Below, piece after piece: positions 8,517-16,067 of a DNA stretch of 64,000 nt. The stretch's first letter is position 1. Each line of letters opens with the position of its first letter. The position numbers and the translations under genes are program-made. The notes below the pieces were generated by a model, which ran no database searches, had not been told where the DNA came from, and saw only the letters and a list, made by a program, of their open reading frames with translations. The DNA lies in NCBI GenBank assembly GCA_937998865.1, contig CALLBR010000017.1, forward strand, positions 1-64,000, read 5' to 3'. The DNA is from an uncultured bacterium (GTDB taxonomy: Bacteria > Nitrospirota > Thermodesulfovibrionia > Thermodesulfovibrionales > Thermodesulfovibrionaceae).

Positions 8517-9289
8517 TAGTATCTAAGAAAATATAACAAAAAAATCACTCCTGCTAAAATCCAACGGTAGTATATGAAAAGATGGAGAGGATACTTTTTC
8601 AAAAAATTAAGTAAAAATTTTATGGCAACAACTCCTGTAATGGCAGCTGAGAAAAAACCTATTAAAAAAAGACTATAATCTTGAGAAAAACCCATTTTCA
8701 TGGATTTATAAAAATCAAGAAATCCTGCTCCTAAAATAGCAGGAGTAGACAATAAAAAGGAAAATTTTGCTGCATAGGCTCTGTCAAGTCCTCTAAATAA
8801 TCCAGCAGTAATTGTTATTCCTGAACGGGAGACACCAGGAATTAATGCAATAGCTTGAGCAATTCCTATTACAAAAGCGTCGGTTAATTTTACATTTTTT
8901 CTAATTTTTTTACCCACTTTCTCTGAAATTAGCATGAGAATTCCTACAAAAATTAAAGTAAAAACAATAATTAACGGATTTCTCAATGAACTCTCAATAT
9001 AGTCATGAAAAGCAACTCCTGCTACACCAGCAGGAATGGAGCCTATTATTAGATAAGAGAGGATTTTTAGATCCTTAAAAAGGATATCAATCCAATCTCT
9101 CCAAAAACAGTAAAGCAATGAGAAAAGAGTCCCTAAATGAACAGCAATGTCAAAACTAAGAGAATCTAAAGTTCCACTCCAACCAAAAATCCAAGGTATA
9201 ATTACCAAATGGGCAGTACTGCTTATTGGGAGAAATTCCGTAATTCCCTGTATGATCCCCAGCATGAGGGCTTTAAGTGTCTCTTCCAA
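8516..9289 (-). CDS. uppP: Undecaprenyl-diphosphate phosphatase UppP (BacA)
   Basis: 257-residue integral membrane protein with the two family signatures: GITEFLPISSTAHLV near residue 15-29 (catalytic Glu-rich/PISS motif) and PGVSRSGITITAG near residue 150 (PGxSRSxxT). It removes a phosphate from undecaprenyl pyrophosphate to recycle the lipid carrier for peptidoglycan and O-antigen. About seven to eight hydrophobic helices are seen, with normal length. It is the first gene of a uppP-ftsK pair with 1-nt stop/start overlap. Upstream is a long AT-rich gap that should contain its promoter. Confidence 0.95.
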   Translation of the reverse strand: MEETLKALMLGIIQGITEFLPISSTAHLVIIPWIFGWSGTLDSLSFDIAVHLGTLFSLLYCFWRDWIDILFKDLKILSYLIIGSIPAGVAGVAFHDYIESSLRNPLIIVFTLIFVGILMLISEKVGKKIRKNVKLTDAFVIGIAQAIALIPGVSRSGITITAGLFRGLDRAYAAKFSFLLSTPAILGAGFLDFYKSMKMGFSQDYSLFLIGFFSAAITGVVAIKFLLNFLKKYPLHLFIYYRWILAGVIFLLYFLRY

Positions 9290-9507
9290 TAAATTAAAAC
9301 CTCCCTTTTAAGAACTATCTGATTATTATAACACCTTTTATCATATTGCTGAAATTTTTAAGACTTAAAGAAAAACCAATTATTTCCAAATGCCTGTTAT
9401 ACTTTCTATAAAGATTTCAAGGGAAGCCCAAAGGGCATCTTCTCAAAGGCTAATTGCTTCCCAACCTCCTTGGTGCTTGCAATTATTGCCTCCCTATAAC
9501 CCCTTCC

Positions 9508-9685
9508 TTGTCATTCCGAGGAAGAAATAGATCAGAGAAGGACTCCGTCTTTGCGAGGTTTTATAGGCATCAGAAGTAATCTCGCTGTATACCTTTTTCC
9601 ATAAAATGTTTCATGGAGATTGCTCCGCAGTCCTTACGGACTCCTAGCAATGACAGAAGACAAGAAGACTGCTCGCCATGACAGA
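9508..9685. repeat. Decayed dispersed palindromic repeat in the uppP-perR gap
   Basis: The gap 9290-9859 has no gene. It contains TTGTCATTCCGAGG near 9508 on the left and, inverted on the right, CTAGCAATGACAG (about 9644-9656) and CTCGCCATGACAG (9672-9684), with GAGATTGCTCCGCAGTCC between. From memory this resembles the GTCATTGCGAGG.../...CTCGCAATGACAG intergenic repeat found in several unrelated genomes, here badly worn. Its GC content is higher than its surroundings. No ORF or transposase is associated. Confidence 0.5.
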
Positions 9686-9822
9686 AGAGATATTTAATGC
9701 TCCCAATGAAGGAATAGAGAAAGACTGCTTAAAATCACGGAAGATTGAGAGGAATAGAAGCCTTTTTAAGAGGGCGCTATTATAATTGTGAAATTTTAAA
9801 ATAGTGACTATATCATATTTTT

Positions 9823-9852
9823 TTGACAAAGTATTGAGTTTTATTTTAGAAT
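9823..9852 (+). promoter_or_regulatory. Promoter of the oxygen-defence operon with possible Per box
   Basis: TTGACA (9823-9828), 18 bases, TAGAAT (9847-9852). The transcription start would fall at about 9859-9860, right at the ATG, and there is no Shine-Dalgarno, so the mRNA is probably leaderless. The -10 region overlaps a 15-bp sequence (9846-9860) matching the Per box TTATAATNATTATAA at 11 of 14 defined positions, consistent with autorepression by the PerR encoded here. The AT-rich background makes such a match less striking. Confidence 0.55.
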
Positions 9853-9859
9853 TATTTTT

Positions 9860-10378
9860 ATGAAACCCAAAATAAAATGGACACCTCAAAGACTGGCGAT
9901 TCTTAAATATCTTGATGGTAATAAAGAGCATCCATCAGCAGAAGATATTTATGCTGCCCTTTCAAAAGATTTTCCTACCATGTCGGTGGCTACTGTTTAC
10001 AATGTTTTAGAGTTTCTAAAAAGAACAAAAAGAGTTAGAGAGATTAACATTGATCAGGAAAAAAGACGCTTTGACCCTGAACCCTCAGAGCATCATCACG
10101 CCATATGCGTAAAATGTAAGAAGGTTTTTGATATTTACAAGGATATTGATATTTCTGATTTGGAGAAAAATCTCCTTGGATTTGATCTTCTTAATGCACA
10201 TCTTCAAATACATGTCTTATGTCCTGAATGTAAAGATAAAAAGGATTTACAGATAGGCCAGAGAGAGTATCAGTGCAGTATATGTGGTTCAATTAGAACA
10301 GCAAAGCATAAACCTCAAAAATGTCCTTCTTGCGGAAGCAGAGGCTCCCTCAAGGAATTTAAACCTAAAAACCATTAA
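9860..10378 (+). CDS. perR: PerR-type Fur-family repressor with C-terminal rubredoxin-like domain
   Basis: 172 residues. Residues 1-130 are a Fur-family regulator: winged helix (RLAILKYL, SVATVYNVLEFL), then the metal core. The peroxide-sensing ligands of Bacillus PerR align with identical spacing: H24, D72, H78, H80 and D91 (PerR H37, D85, H91, H93, D104). Having Asp rather than Glu at the second position is the mark of a peroxide sensor. The structural zinc site is C83-x2-C86 and C121-x2-C124. Unusually, residues 137-160 add a second CxxC pair set (YQCSICG and KCPSCGS) resembling the rubredoxin knuckle at the end of rubrerythrin, which is encoded three genes downstream. It probably represses the operon it heads and releases on peroxide. 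The role of the extra domain is unknown. Confidence 0.85.
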   Translation: MKPKIKWTPQRLAILKYLDGNKEHPSAEDIYAALSKDFPTMSVATVYNVLEFLKRTKRVREINIDQEKRRFDPEPSEHHHAICVKCKKVFDIYKDIDISDLEKNLLGFDLLNAHLQIHVLCPECKDKKDLQIGQREYQCSICGSIRTAKHKPQKCPSCGSRGSLKEFKPKNH

Positions 10379-10409
10379 TCAAAAAACAAATCAAAAAGGG
10401 AGGTGTCTC

Positions 10410-10829
10410 ATGATAAGCAATGAGTTAATGAGCAAACTACAAAAAGCTGTTGCAAGAGAGCTTCAGGTAAGCATTCAGTATATGTGGCAACATGTTTTAG
10501 CAAAGGGAATTAAAGCAGAATCAGTAGGAGCTCTCTTCAAACAGTTTGCTATTAATGAAATGTTGCATGCTGAAAAGATCGCAGAGAGAATATCTTTCTA
10601 TGGTGGTATTCCTACAACGCAACCAGATCCAATTACAATAGGCAAAAATCTCACAGAAATGCTCCAGATTGATAAAAAAGCTGAGGAAGAAGCAGTTGCC
10701 CTTTACAAAGAGATTATCAAACTTGCTGAAAAAGAAGAAGACTATGTAACAAGAAAACTTTTTGAGCAGATTTTGGAAGAAGAGGAGATTCATCTTGATA
10801 AATTTAGTTCCCTTCTTGAGGAGGAATAA
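10410..10829 (+). CDS. Bacterioferritin-like diiron protein
   Basis: 139 residues from the ATG at 10410, chosen because GGGAGGTG precedes it and the upstream in-frame extension overlaps perR. The four-helix ferritin fold carries E-bearing helix A (ARELQVSIQYMW), ExxH in helix B (NEMLHAEK), a Glu in helix C and ExxH in helix D (EEEIHLDKF), the diiron ligands. Helix B has EMxH, as in bacterioferritins where that Met binds haem. It likely stores iron and consumes peroxide in the cytoplasm, lowering Fenton chemistry alongside its operon partners. The short length and the DxxxF-type ending differ from classical Bfr, so I keep the name general. Confidence 0.75.
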   Translation: MISNELMSKLQKAVARELQVSIQYMWQHVLAKGIKAESVGALFKQFAINEMLHAEKIAERISFYGGIPTTQPDPITIGKNLTEMLQIDKKAEEEAVALYKEIIKLAEKEEDYVTRKLFEQILEEEEIHLDKFSSLLEEE

Positions 10830-12049
10830 TGAAGCCAGTAGAGCTTAAAAATGGTATTTACTGGGTAGGAGCTATTGATTGGGCTGTAAGGGATTTTCAT
10901 GGATATGAAACTCCCAATGGCACAACCTATAACAACTACCTTATCATTGATGATGAACCAACCCTTGTTGACGCAGTCCATAATGACTTTGTTCACATCT
11001 CCATAGAGAATATTTCAAGAATAATTGAACCTAAAAAAATAAAGAATGTTGTTATTAATCACATAGAAAATGACCATGCTGGTGGATTGGAACAAATATT
11101 GACAATAATTCCTGAGGCTACCCTTTATATGACTGTAAAGGCAAAAAAAGCTCTTGGGAAGTTTATAAATATTGAAAAATACAAGATAAAAACAGTAAAA
11201 ACCGGTGATACCTTAAGAATAGGCAAAAGAACTCTCTATTTTATTGAAACTCCCATGATGCATTGGCCTGATTCAATGTTTACTTACCTTAAAGAGGATA
11301 AAGTTCTTATTAGCCAAGACGCCTTTGGGCAGCATTTAGCTACAGCGGAAAGATTTGATGACGAATTTGTAAACTGTTATTCTGTAGCTCAGTTAGAAGA
11401 TGCTGTTGTTGACTATTATGCTAATATTCTCATGCCCTATGGAAATGTGATAAAGGCAAAAATTGAAGAGATTAAAAAATCCGGAATTGAAATTGAAATT
11501 ATCGCACCAGATCATGGAATAATATGGCGTTCTCATATTGATAAGGTTTTAAATCTCTATAGTGAAATGGTTGATGCAAAAGCTCAGCTTGGTGCAGTAA
11601 TTGTTTATGATACCATGTGGCACAGCACAGAACAGATGGTATATCCAATTGCTAAAGGTCTTGAAGATGAAGGAGTGCCTGTTAAGATATTTAAACTTAG
11701 AGCAACACCAAAAAGTGTAGCTGTTAAAGAAGCATGGAAATACAGAGGCTTGATTGTAGGTTCACCCACTTTAAATAATGGTATATTCCCCTCAGTAGCT
11801 GATTTTCTTACTTATATTAAAGGACTTAGATTGAAGAACAGACTATTTTCTGCCTTTGGAAGCTATGGTTGGTCAGGAGAGGCAGTAAAGGAAATCTTAG
11901 AAATTGGCAAGGTTATGAAACTTGAAGTCTTAGAACCAGGTATTAGAGTTTTATATAAACCTTCAGAGGAGGATTTAGACAAATGCTATGAATTTGGCAT
12001 AGCCTTTGGCAAGGCTTTAAAAGAATATCATGCAAAAAAGGAGGTGTAA
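10829..12049 (+). CDS. Flavodiiron protein (oxygen/NO reductase)
   Basis: 406 residues with the two expected modules. The N-terminal metallo-beta-lactamase diiron domain (1-250) has H78-x-E80-x-D82-H83 (NHIENDHAGG), a later His in PMMHWPDSMF, Asp in ISQDAFGQH and His in APDHGIIWR. The C-terminal flavodoxin domain (about 255-400) starts VIVYDTMWHSTEQM and includes the GSPTLNNG loop. The family reduces O2 to water (or NO to N2O) in the cytoplasm of anaerobes, taking electrons from rubredoxin. No separate rubredoxin gene is visible here; rubrerythrin or another donor may serve. The start overlaps the previous stop (TAATG), indicating coupling. Confidence 0.93.
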   Translation: MKPVELKNGIYWVGAIDWAVRDFHGYETPNGTTYNNYLIIDDEPTLVDAVHNDFVHISIENISRIIEPKKIKNVVINHIENDHAGGLEQILTIIPEATLYMTVKAKKALGKFINIEKYKIKTVKTGDTLRIGKRTLYFIETPMMHWPDSMFTYLKEDKVLISQDAFGQHLATAERFDDEFVNCYSVAQLEDAVVDYYANILMPYGNVIKAKIEEIKKSGIEIEIIAPDHGIIWRSHIDKVLNLYSEMVDAKAQLGAVIVYDTMWHSTEQMVYPIAKGLEDEGVPVKIFKLRATPKSVAVKEAWKYRGLIVGSPTLNNGIFPSVADFLTYIKGLRLKNRLFSAFGSYGWSGEAVKEILEIGKVMKLEVLEPGIRVLYKPSEEDLDKCYEFGIAFGKALKEYHAKKEV

Positions 12050-12051
12050 GA

Positions 12052-12546
12052 ATGGAGAAAACTCTTAAAAATTTAATGGAAGCTTTTGCAGGTGAGTCTC
12101 AGGCAAATAGGAAATACTTAGCTTTTGCTAAAAAAGCCGAGGAAGAAGGTTATCCTGGAATAGCAAAACTTTTCAAAGCAGCTGCCGAGGCAGAAACGAT
12201 TCATGCCATGAATCATCTTAAAGCAGCAGGAGAAATAAAAAGCACCAAGGAAAACTTAGAAGCAGCAATAAAGGGTGAGACTTACGAATTTGAAAGCATG
12301 TATCCACCAATGCTTCAAGATGCTGAAGCAGAAGGACAAGCTCAGGCAAAAAGAAGCTTTTATTATGCTAATGAAGTGGAAAAGGTACATGCGGAGCTTT
12401 TCAAAAAAGCCCTTGAAAATATTGATAAAAAACTTGATACTGATTACTATGTCTGCCAAGTATGTGGTCACACAGTAGAAGGTGAGCCTCCAGATAAATG
12501 TCCTGTTTGTGGTTCACCAAAAAAGATGTATAAAAAAATTGATTAA
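12052..12546 (+). CDS. rbr: Rubrerythrin
   Basis: 164 residues. The N-terminal four-helix diiron domain shows the rubrerythrin pattern: FAGESQANRKYLAFA, AEAETIHAMNHL (ExxH), then EVEKVHAELF (ExxH). The C-terminal rubredoxin knuckle is YVCQVCGHTVEGEPPDKC, then PVCGS (C-x2-C twice, about residues 137-155). Rubrerythrin reduces hydrogen peroxide to water using electrons passed through its FeCys4 site. It closes the perR-bfr-FDP operon, 2 bases after the flavodiiron stop, and is followed directly by a strong terminator. Length is normal. Confidence 0.96.
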   Translation: MEKTLKNLMEAFAGESQANRKYLAFAKKAEEEGYPGIAKLFKAAAEAETIHAMNHLKAAGEIKSTKENLEAAIKGETYEFESMYPPMLQDAEAEGQAQAKRSFYYANEVEKVHAELFKKALENIDKKLDTDYYVCQVCGHTVEGEPPDKCPVCGSPKKMYKKID

Positions 12547-12552
12547 ACCTAA

Positions 12553-12579
12553 AGCTCCCTCATTGTGAGGGAGCTTTTT
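12553..12579 (+). terminator. Rho-independent terminator after rubrerythrin
   Basis: A perfect 10-bp stem AGCTCCCTCA (12553-12562) / TGAGGGAGCT (12566-12575) with a TTG loop, followed by TTTTT. It ends the oxygen-defence operon. The next gene starts only 8 bases after the T run, and the descending arm (GAGGGAG) is the only Shine-Dalgarno-like sequence in front of it, although the spacing is long. Confidence 0.9.
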
Positions 12580-12586
12580 GTCTCAC

Positions 12587-13159
12587 ATGAAAATTTTAGC
12601 CATACATGGTTCTCCAAGAAAAGGAAACTCAGAGCTTCTTCTAAAAGAAGCATTAAATCATATTGACTCAAATCTTCATGAGATAAAAATTATTAATCCT
12701 TCTAATTTGAATATTTCAGGATGTACTTCCTGCGATGGATGTAAACAGACAGGTCAATGCATTATCAGTGATGATATGGACGAAATTTATCCCCTTCTTA
12801 AGGATTCTCATAGATTAATTATTTCTTCTCCCATCTTTTTTTTTAGTGTGCCAGCTCAATTAAAAATGCTAATTGACCGATGTCAGTGTCTTTGGTATGA
12901 AAAGTATGTTCTTCATAAAACTAAGCAAAAGGATACAAAGAGAAAAGCTCTAATCCTCCTTGTAGGTGGCATGAAAAGAGGAGAGGTTGGTGTTACCTGT
13001 GCTGAGGCAACTCTCAAAGCCTTCTTAAGGACTATTGATGTAAAAGATCATAAAACCTTGTCCTATCTTGGCTACAATGAGCCCGGTGAAATATTGAAAA
13101 ATCCTACAGTCTCTAGTGATATAAAATATGCTTTGGAAGAGATTATGAAAAATGATTGA
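12587..13159 (+). CDS. NADPH-dependent FMN reductase / flavodoxin-fold iron-sulfur flavoprotein
   Basis: 190 residues from the ATG at 12587; an upstream TTG at 12578 is possible but lies in the terminator. The flavodoxin fold is clear: ILAIHGSPRKGNSELL (FMN phosphate loop), then SGCTSCDGCKQTGQC, then ISSPIFFFSVPAQLKMLIDR. The cysteine cluster after strand 2 is what iron-sulfur flavoproteins use to hold a cluster, so an Fe-S site is likely. Such proteins move electrons in the cytoplasm of anaerobes. It overlaps the following radical-SAM gene by 8 nt and may supply it with electrons, or may be a late arm of the oxygen response. The true substrate is unknown. Confidence 0.75.
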   Translation: MKILAIHGSPRKGNSELLLKEALNHIDSNLHEIKIINPSNLNISGCTSCDGCKQTGQCIISDDMDEIYPLLKDSHRLIISSPIFFFSVPAQLKMLIDRCQCLWYEKYVLHKTKQKDTKRKALILLVGGMKRGEVGVTCAEATLKAFLRTIDVKDHKTLSYLGYNEPGEILKNPTVSSDIKYALEEIMKND

Positions 13160-14087
13160 ATATGTTCAATTTTTCCCCACATTAAGATGCAATCAAAACT
13201 GCGAATTCTGCTTCAGCAGAGGACTTGAATATAATGAATTAGCAGAGAATAAAATTGAAGAGTTTGTCCTTCTTTTGCATAAAAACAGAATACAAAATCT
13301 AGATATCTTAGGTGGAGAGCCCTTTCTTTATGAAAATTTAAATCAATTAGTTGAAAAAGCTTTAGAAAAAAATATTAAAGTTACAATAAGTACAAACGGA
13401 ACCCTTCTAAAGGAGCTTGAAATTTTTCTTAAAGACTTCAACAATGAACGAGTAAAGGTAGGAGTTTCAATTAATAACTTACCTAAGGAGGATTTACTGG
13501 AAATAGTAAAGAAATACAAACTCTGGATAAAAAGTGTGCTAAACCCTTCGTTGCCTCCAGATGAAAATCTATTAAATTTCACCAAAAACAACAGAATCAA
13601 TTATTATTTAATTTATAAAGATGTCATAAATGGTGATGAAATAAGAAATTCTATGGCATTTTATGAGTTTATGGCTAAAATAGAATCTCTCAAGAGGTCC
13701 TTTCCTCAAGTTGAGCCCGTTTTTTGTAAAGGATTTATAGGAGCTACTTCAAATTATCGCTGTCCTGCTGGCAGTGAAAAAATAACCATTATGCCTGATG
13801 GCTCTGTATATCCCTGTTATCTACTGGCAAAATATAAAGAGTATAAAATTGGAGATTTTTTTGAAAGTTCATTATCAGAAATTTTGTCCTCTCGTAGACT
13901 TCAAATTTTTAAAACTTACTTTGGTAATATATGCCATAATAAGATATGTGATTATCATGAAAAATGTAGGGGTGGATGCATAGCCCATAGCATAATTCAT
14001 TATGGAAGGCAAGATAAGCCTGATCCAAGATGTAATATAAAAGGAGGCAATTATGATACAACAATTAAAAAATCTTGGAGGGGATAA
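13152..14087 (+). CDS. Radical SAM protein with SPASM-type C-terminus
   Basis: 311 residues. The N-terminus has the radical-SAM cluster motif C-x3-C-x2-C in RCNQNCEFCFSRG and the GGE motif in LGGEPF. The C-terminal part has a SPASM-like auxiliary cluster region: YRCPAGSEKITIMPDGSVYPC, later NICHNKICDYHEKCRGGC, at about residues 205-290. SPASM enzymes modify peptides, proteins or sulfatase-type targets, or take part in haem biosynthesis, using auxiliary Fe-S clusters. No precursor peptide is seen next to it. Its neighbours are a flavoprotein (8-nt overlap, possible electron donor) and sufCB (Fe-S cluster supply), so the operon may serve cluster-rich enzymes. Function not recognised. Confidence 0.8.
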   Translation: MIEYVQFFPTLRCNQNCEFCFSRGLEYNELAENKIEEFVLLLHKNRIQNLDILGGEPFLYENLNQLVEKALEKNIKVTISTNGTLLKELEIFLKDFNNERVKVGVSINNLPKEDLLEIVKKYKLWIKSVLNPSLPPDENLLNFTKNNRINYYLIYKDVINGDEIRNSMAFYEFMAKIESLKRSFPQVEPVFCKGFIGATSNYRCPAGSEKITIMPDGSVYPCYLLAKYKEYKIGDFFESSLSEILSSRRLQIFKTYFGNICHNKICDYHEKCRGGCIAHSIIHYGRQDKPDPRCNIKGGNYDTTIKKSWRG

Positions 14088-14088
14088 A

Positions 14089-14826
14089 ATGAAAGAGATG
14101 TTAAGAATTAAAAACCTCCATGTATCTGTGGAAGGTAGAAAAGTTCTTAAAGGCATTGATTTTTCACTTAATTATGGTGAAATTGCTGTGCTCTTTGGAC
14201 CTAACGGAGCTGGAAAAACAACTTTCATAATGACCTTGATGGGATTTCCAAGATACAAGGTAGAAAAAGGTAGCATAATTTTTAAAGGAATAGATGTAAC
14301 CCATATGGATGTCTCAGAGAGAGCTAAACTTGGGATGGGCATATCTTTTCAAAGACCGCCAGTTGTAAGAGGTGTAAGCCTTAAAAAACTTCTACAAATA
14401 CTTGGCAACGGAAGCAAAGAAGAGGAAATTATTGAATATGCCAAAAAACTTAACCTTCTAAACCATTTAGACAGGGACATAAATGATGGTTTTTCAGGTG
14501 GTGAAGTAAAAAGAGCAGAATTATTACAATTGCTAATACAAAAACCAGAGCTTCTTTTTATTGATGAACCTGAATCAGGCGTAGATCTTGAAAATATAGT
14601 CTTGATTGGAGAGATGACCAACCTTCTTCTTGGTAGAAGTAGGAGAATTAAAGACCCTAAAAATAGTGCTATAATTATCACTCACACGGGTTATATTCTT
14701 GATTATATAAACGCAGATAAGGGCTATATACTTTTAAATGGTAGACTTCAGTGTAGAGGAAATCCAAGAGATATTCTCTCAGAGATAAAGAAAAATGGTT
14801 ACGGGAGGTGTGTCACATGCCAGTAA
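14089..14826 (+). CDS. sufC: SufC-type Fe-S assembly ATPase
   Basis: 245 residues from the ATG at 14089, preceded by GGAGGGG with 5-nt spacing; an in-frame ATG at 14053 also has a Shine-Dalgarno but would overlap the radical-SAM gene. ABC ATPase motifs are intact: Walker A GPNGAGKTT, Q-loop SFQRPPVV, signature FSGGEVKRAE, Walker B LLFIDEPESGVD, and H-loop IITHTGYIL. The E/SGVD form and the RxE after the signature mark SufC rather than a transporter ATPase. It pairs with SufB (10-nt overlap) in the cytoplasm to build Fe-S clusters. No sufD, sufS or sufU is present here, so this looks like the two-gene SufCB-like minimal system of anaerobes. Confidence 0.9.
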   Translation: MKEMLRIKNLHVSVEGRKVLKGIDFSLNYGEIAVLFGPNGAGKTTFIMTLMGFPRYKVEKGSIIFKGIDVTHMDVSERAKLGMGISFQRPPVVRGVSLKKLLQILGNGSKEEEIIEYAKKLNLLNHLDRDINDGFSGGEVKRAELLQLLIQKPELLFIDEPESGVDLENIVLIGEMTNLLLGRSRRIKDPKNSAIIITHTGYILDYINADKGYILLNGRLQCRGNPRDILSEIKKNGYGRCVTCQ

Positions 14827-16067
14827 GCAAAAAATACATAAAGGAGATTCAAGAAAGAGCAAAAAAAGCAATTAATAAACCAGCTGTCTATGGAGAGGAT
14901 ATAGATTTAAACCAATTTCAAAAATTCATTGAAAGAGGCAAGATTGAAAGCCTTGAACTCTTACCAGAACTTGCAAAAGAAGCAGCTTTAATGGCGGGAG
15001 TTGATGTGGAAGAAAAAGAGAGATCTGGCTCCTATGTTCAAATGGATCATTCTGTTGTTTATAGGAAGTTAAGCAAAATCTACGAAGGAAAAGTAGAGCT
15101 AATGAGCACAAACGAGGCTGTCGAAACCTACGATTGGCTTGAAGATTACTTTTGGAAGATAGTACAACCTGACACAGACAAATACACTTCACAAGTTGCT
15201 TTGAATCCTACCCATGGATATTTTATAAGAATTCTTCCAGGTCAAAAGCTTGATTATCCCCTTCAGACTTGTCTTATGATTGCAGAGGGATACATAAGTC
15301 AGAATGTGCACAACATAATAATAGTTGAAGAAGGAGCAGAGCTTCATGTAATTACAGGTTGTACTCTCTCTAAATCTGATGCTACAGGAATTCATCTTGG
15401 TATATCAGAATTTTATGTTAAAAAAGGTGGAAAACTATTTTTCACCATGATTCACAATTGGGCAGAAAACTTTTATGTGAGACCAAGAACAGCAGTAGTA
15501 GTTGAAGAAGATGGTGTTTATGTAAACAACTATGCTTTACTTAAACCTGTAAAATCAATACAGTCAAGCCCTGTGGTTTATCTAAAAGGAGATAGAGCTT
15601 CAGCAAGATTCAACACTGTTATATACGGACTTAAAGACTCTCGAATTGATCTCGGCTCTAAAATTATTTTTGAAGGTAAGGATACAAAAGGTGAATCCCT
15701 GGCAAGAACTATAGCAGACCATGAAAGCGTTATATATTCAAGGGGTGATCTCATAGCAAAAACGCATGAATACTGTATGGGAAGACTTGACTGCAGAGGT
15801 ATAATATTTTCAAAGAAAGCATCCATATATGCCATACCACAACTTATTTCCTATGGAGCTGATAAAGCCGATCTATCTCATGAAGCATCTATCGGACCGA
15901 TCTCAGAGGAACAGGTAGAGTATCTAATGTCCAGAGGTATGACTAAAGACGAGGCAACTAGCCTAATTACAAGCGGATTCCTAAATCTTGATATTCCCTT
16001 CCTTCCAGAGATTATAGACAAACATATAAAGGAAGTAATAAGACTAACAGCTAAAGAATCTTTATGA
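14817..16067 (+). CDS. sufB: SufB/SufD-family Fe-S scaffold protein
   Basis: 416 residues from the ATG at 14817 (GGGAGGTG upstream; a GTG at 14808 is possible). The right-handed beta-helix core shows repeated short strands (NVHNIIIVEEGAELHVITGC, GVYVNNYALLKPVKSIQSS), and the C-terminal SufBD signature ADLSHEASIGPISEEQVEYL is present. Candidate cluster or persulfide cysteines are in TGCTLS and YCMGRLDCRG. Together with SufC it forms the scaffold complex. It is shorter than E. coli SufB (495) and lacks the long N-terminal region, as in two-gene systems. Its stop overlaps the stop of the convergent SPL-type gene by 6 nt. Confidence 0.9.
   Translation: MPVSKKYIKEIQERAKKAINKPAVYGEDIDLNQFQKFIERGKIESLELLPELAKEAALMAGVDVEEKERSGSYVQMDHSVVYRKLSKIYEGKVELMSTNEAVETYDWLEDYFWKIVQPDTDKYTSQVALNPTHGYFIRILPGQKLDYPLQTCLMIAEGYISQNVHNIIIVEEGAELHVITGCTLSKSDATGIHLGISEFYVKKGGKLFFTMIHNWAENFYVRPRTAVVVEEDGVYVNNYALLKPVKSIQSSPVVYLKGDRASARFNTVIYGLKDSRIDLGSKIIFEGKDTKGESLARTIADHESVIYSRGDLIAKTHEYCMGRLDCRGIIFSKKASIYAIPQLISYGADKADLSHEASIGPISEEQVEYLMSRGMTKDEATSLITSGFLNLDIPFLPEIIDKHIKEVIRLTAKESL

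Noticed and set aside
9644-9931. 95-codon minus-strand ORF across the gap and perR start
   Set aside because: It covers the repeat, the perR promoter and the perR start, and its product has no recognisable feature.
10284-10410. Longer start for the bacterioferritin-like gene
   Set aside because: It overlaps perR by 95 bases and lacks a ribosome site, while GGGAGGTG precedes the ATG at 10410.
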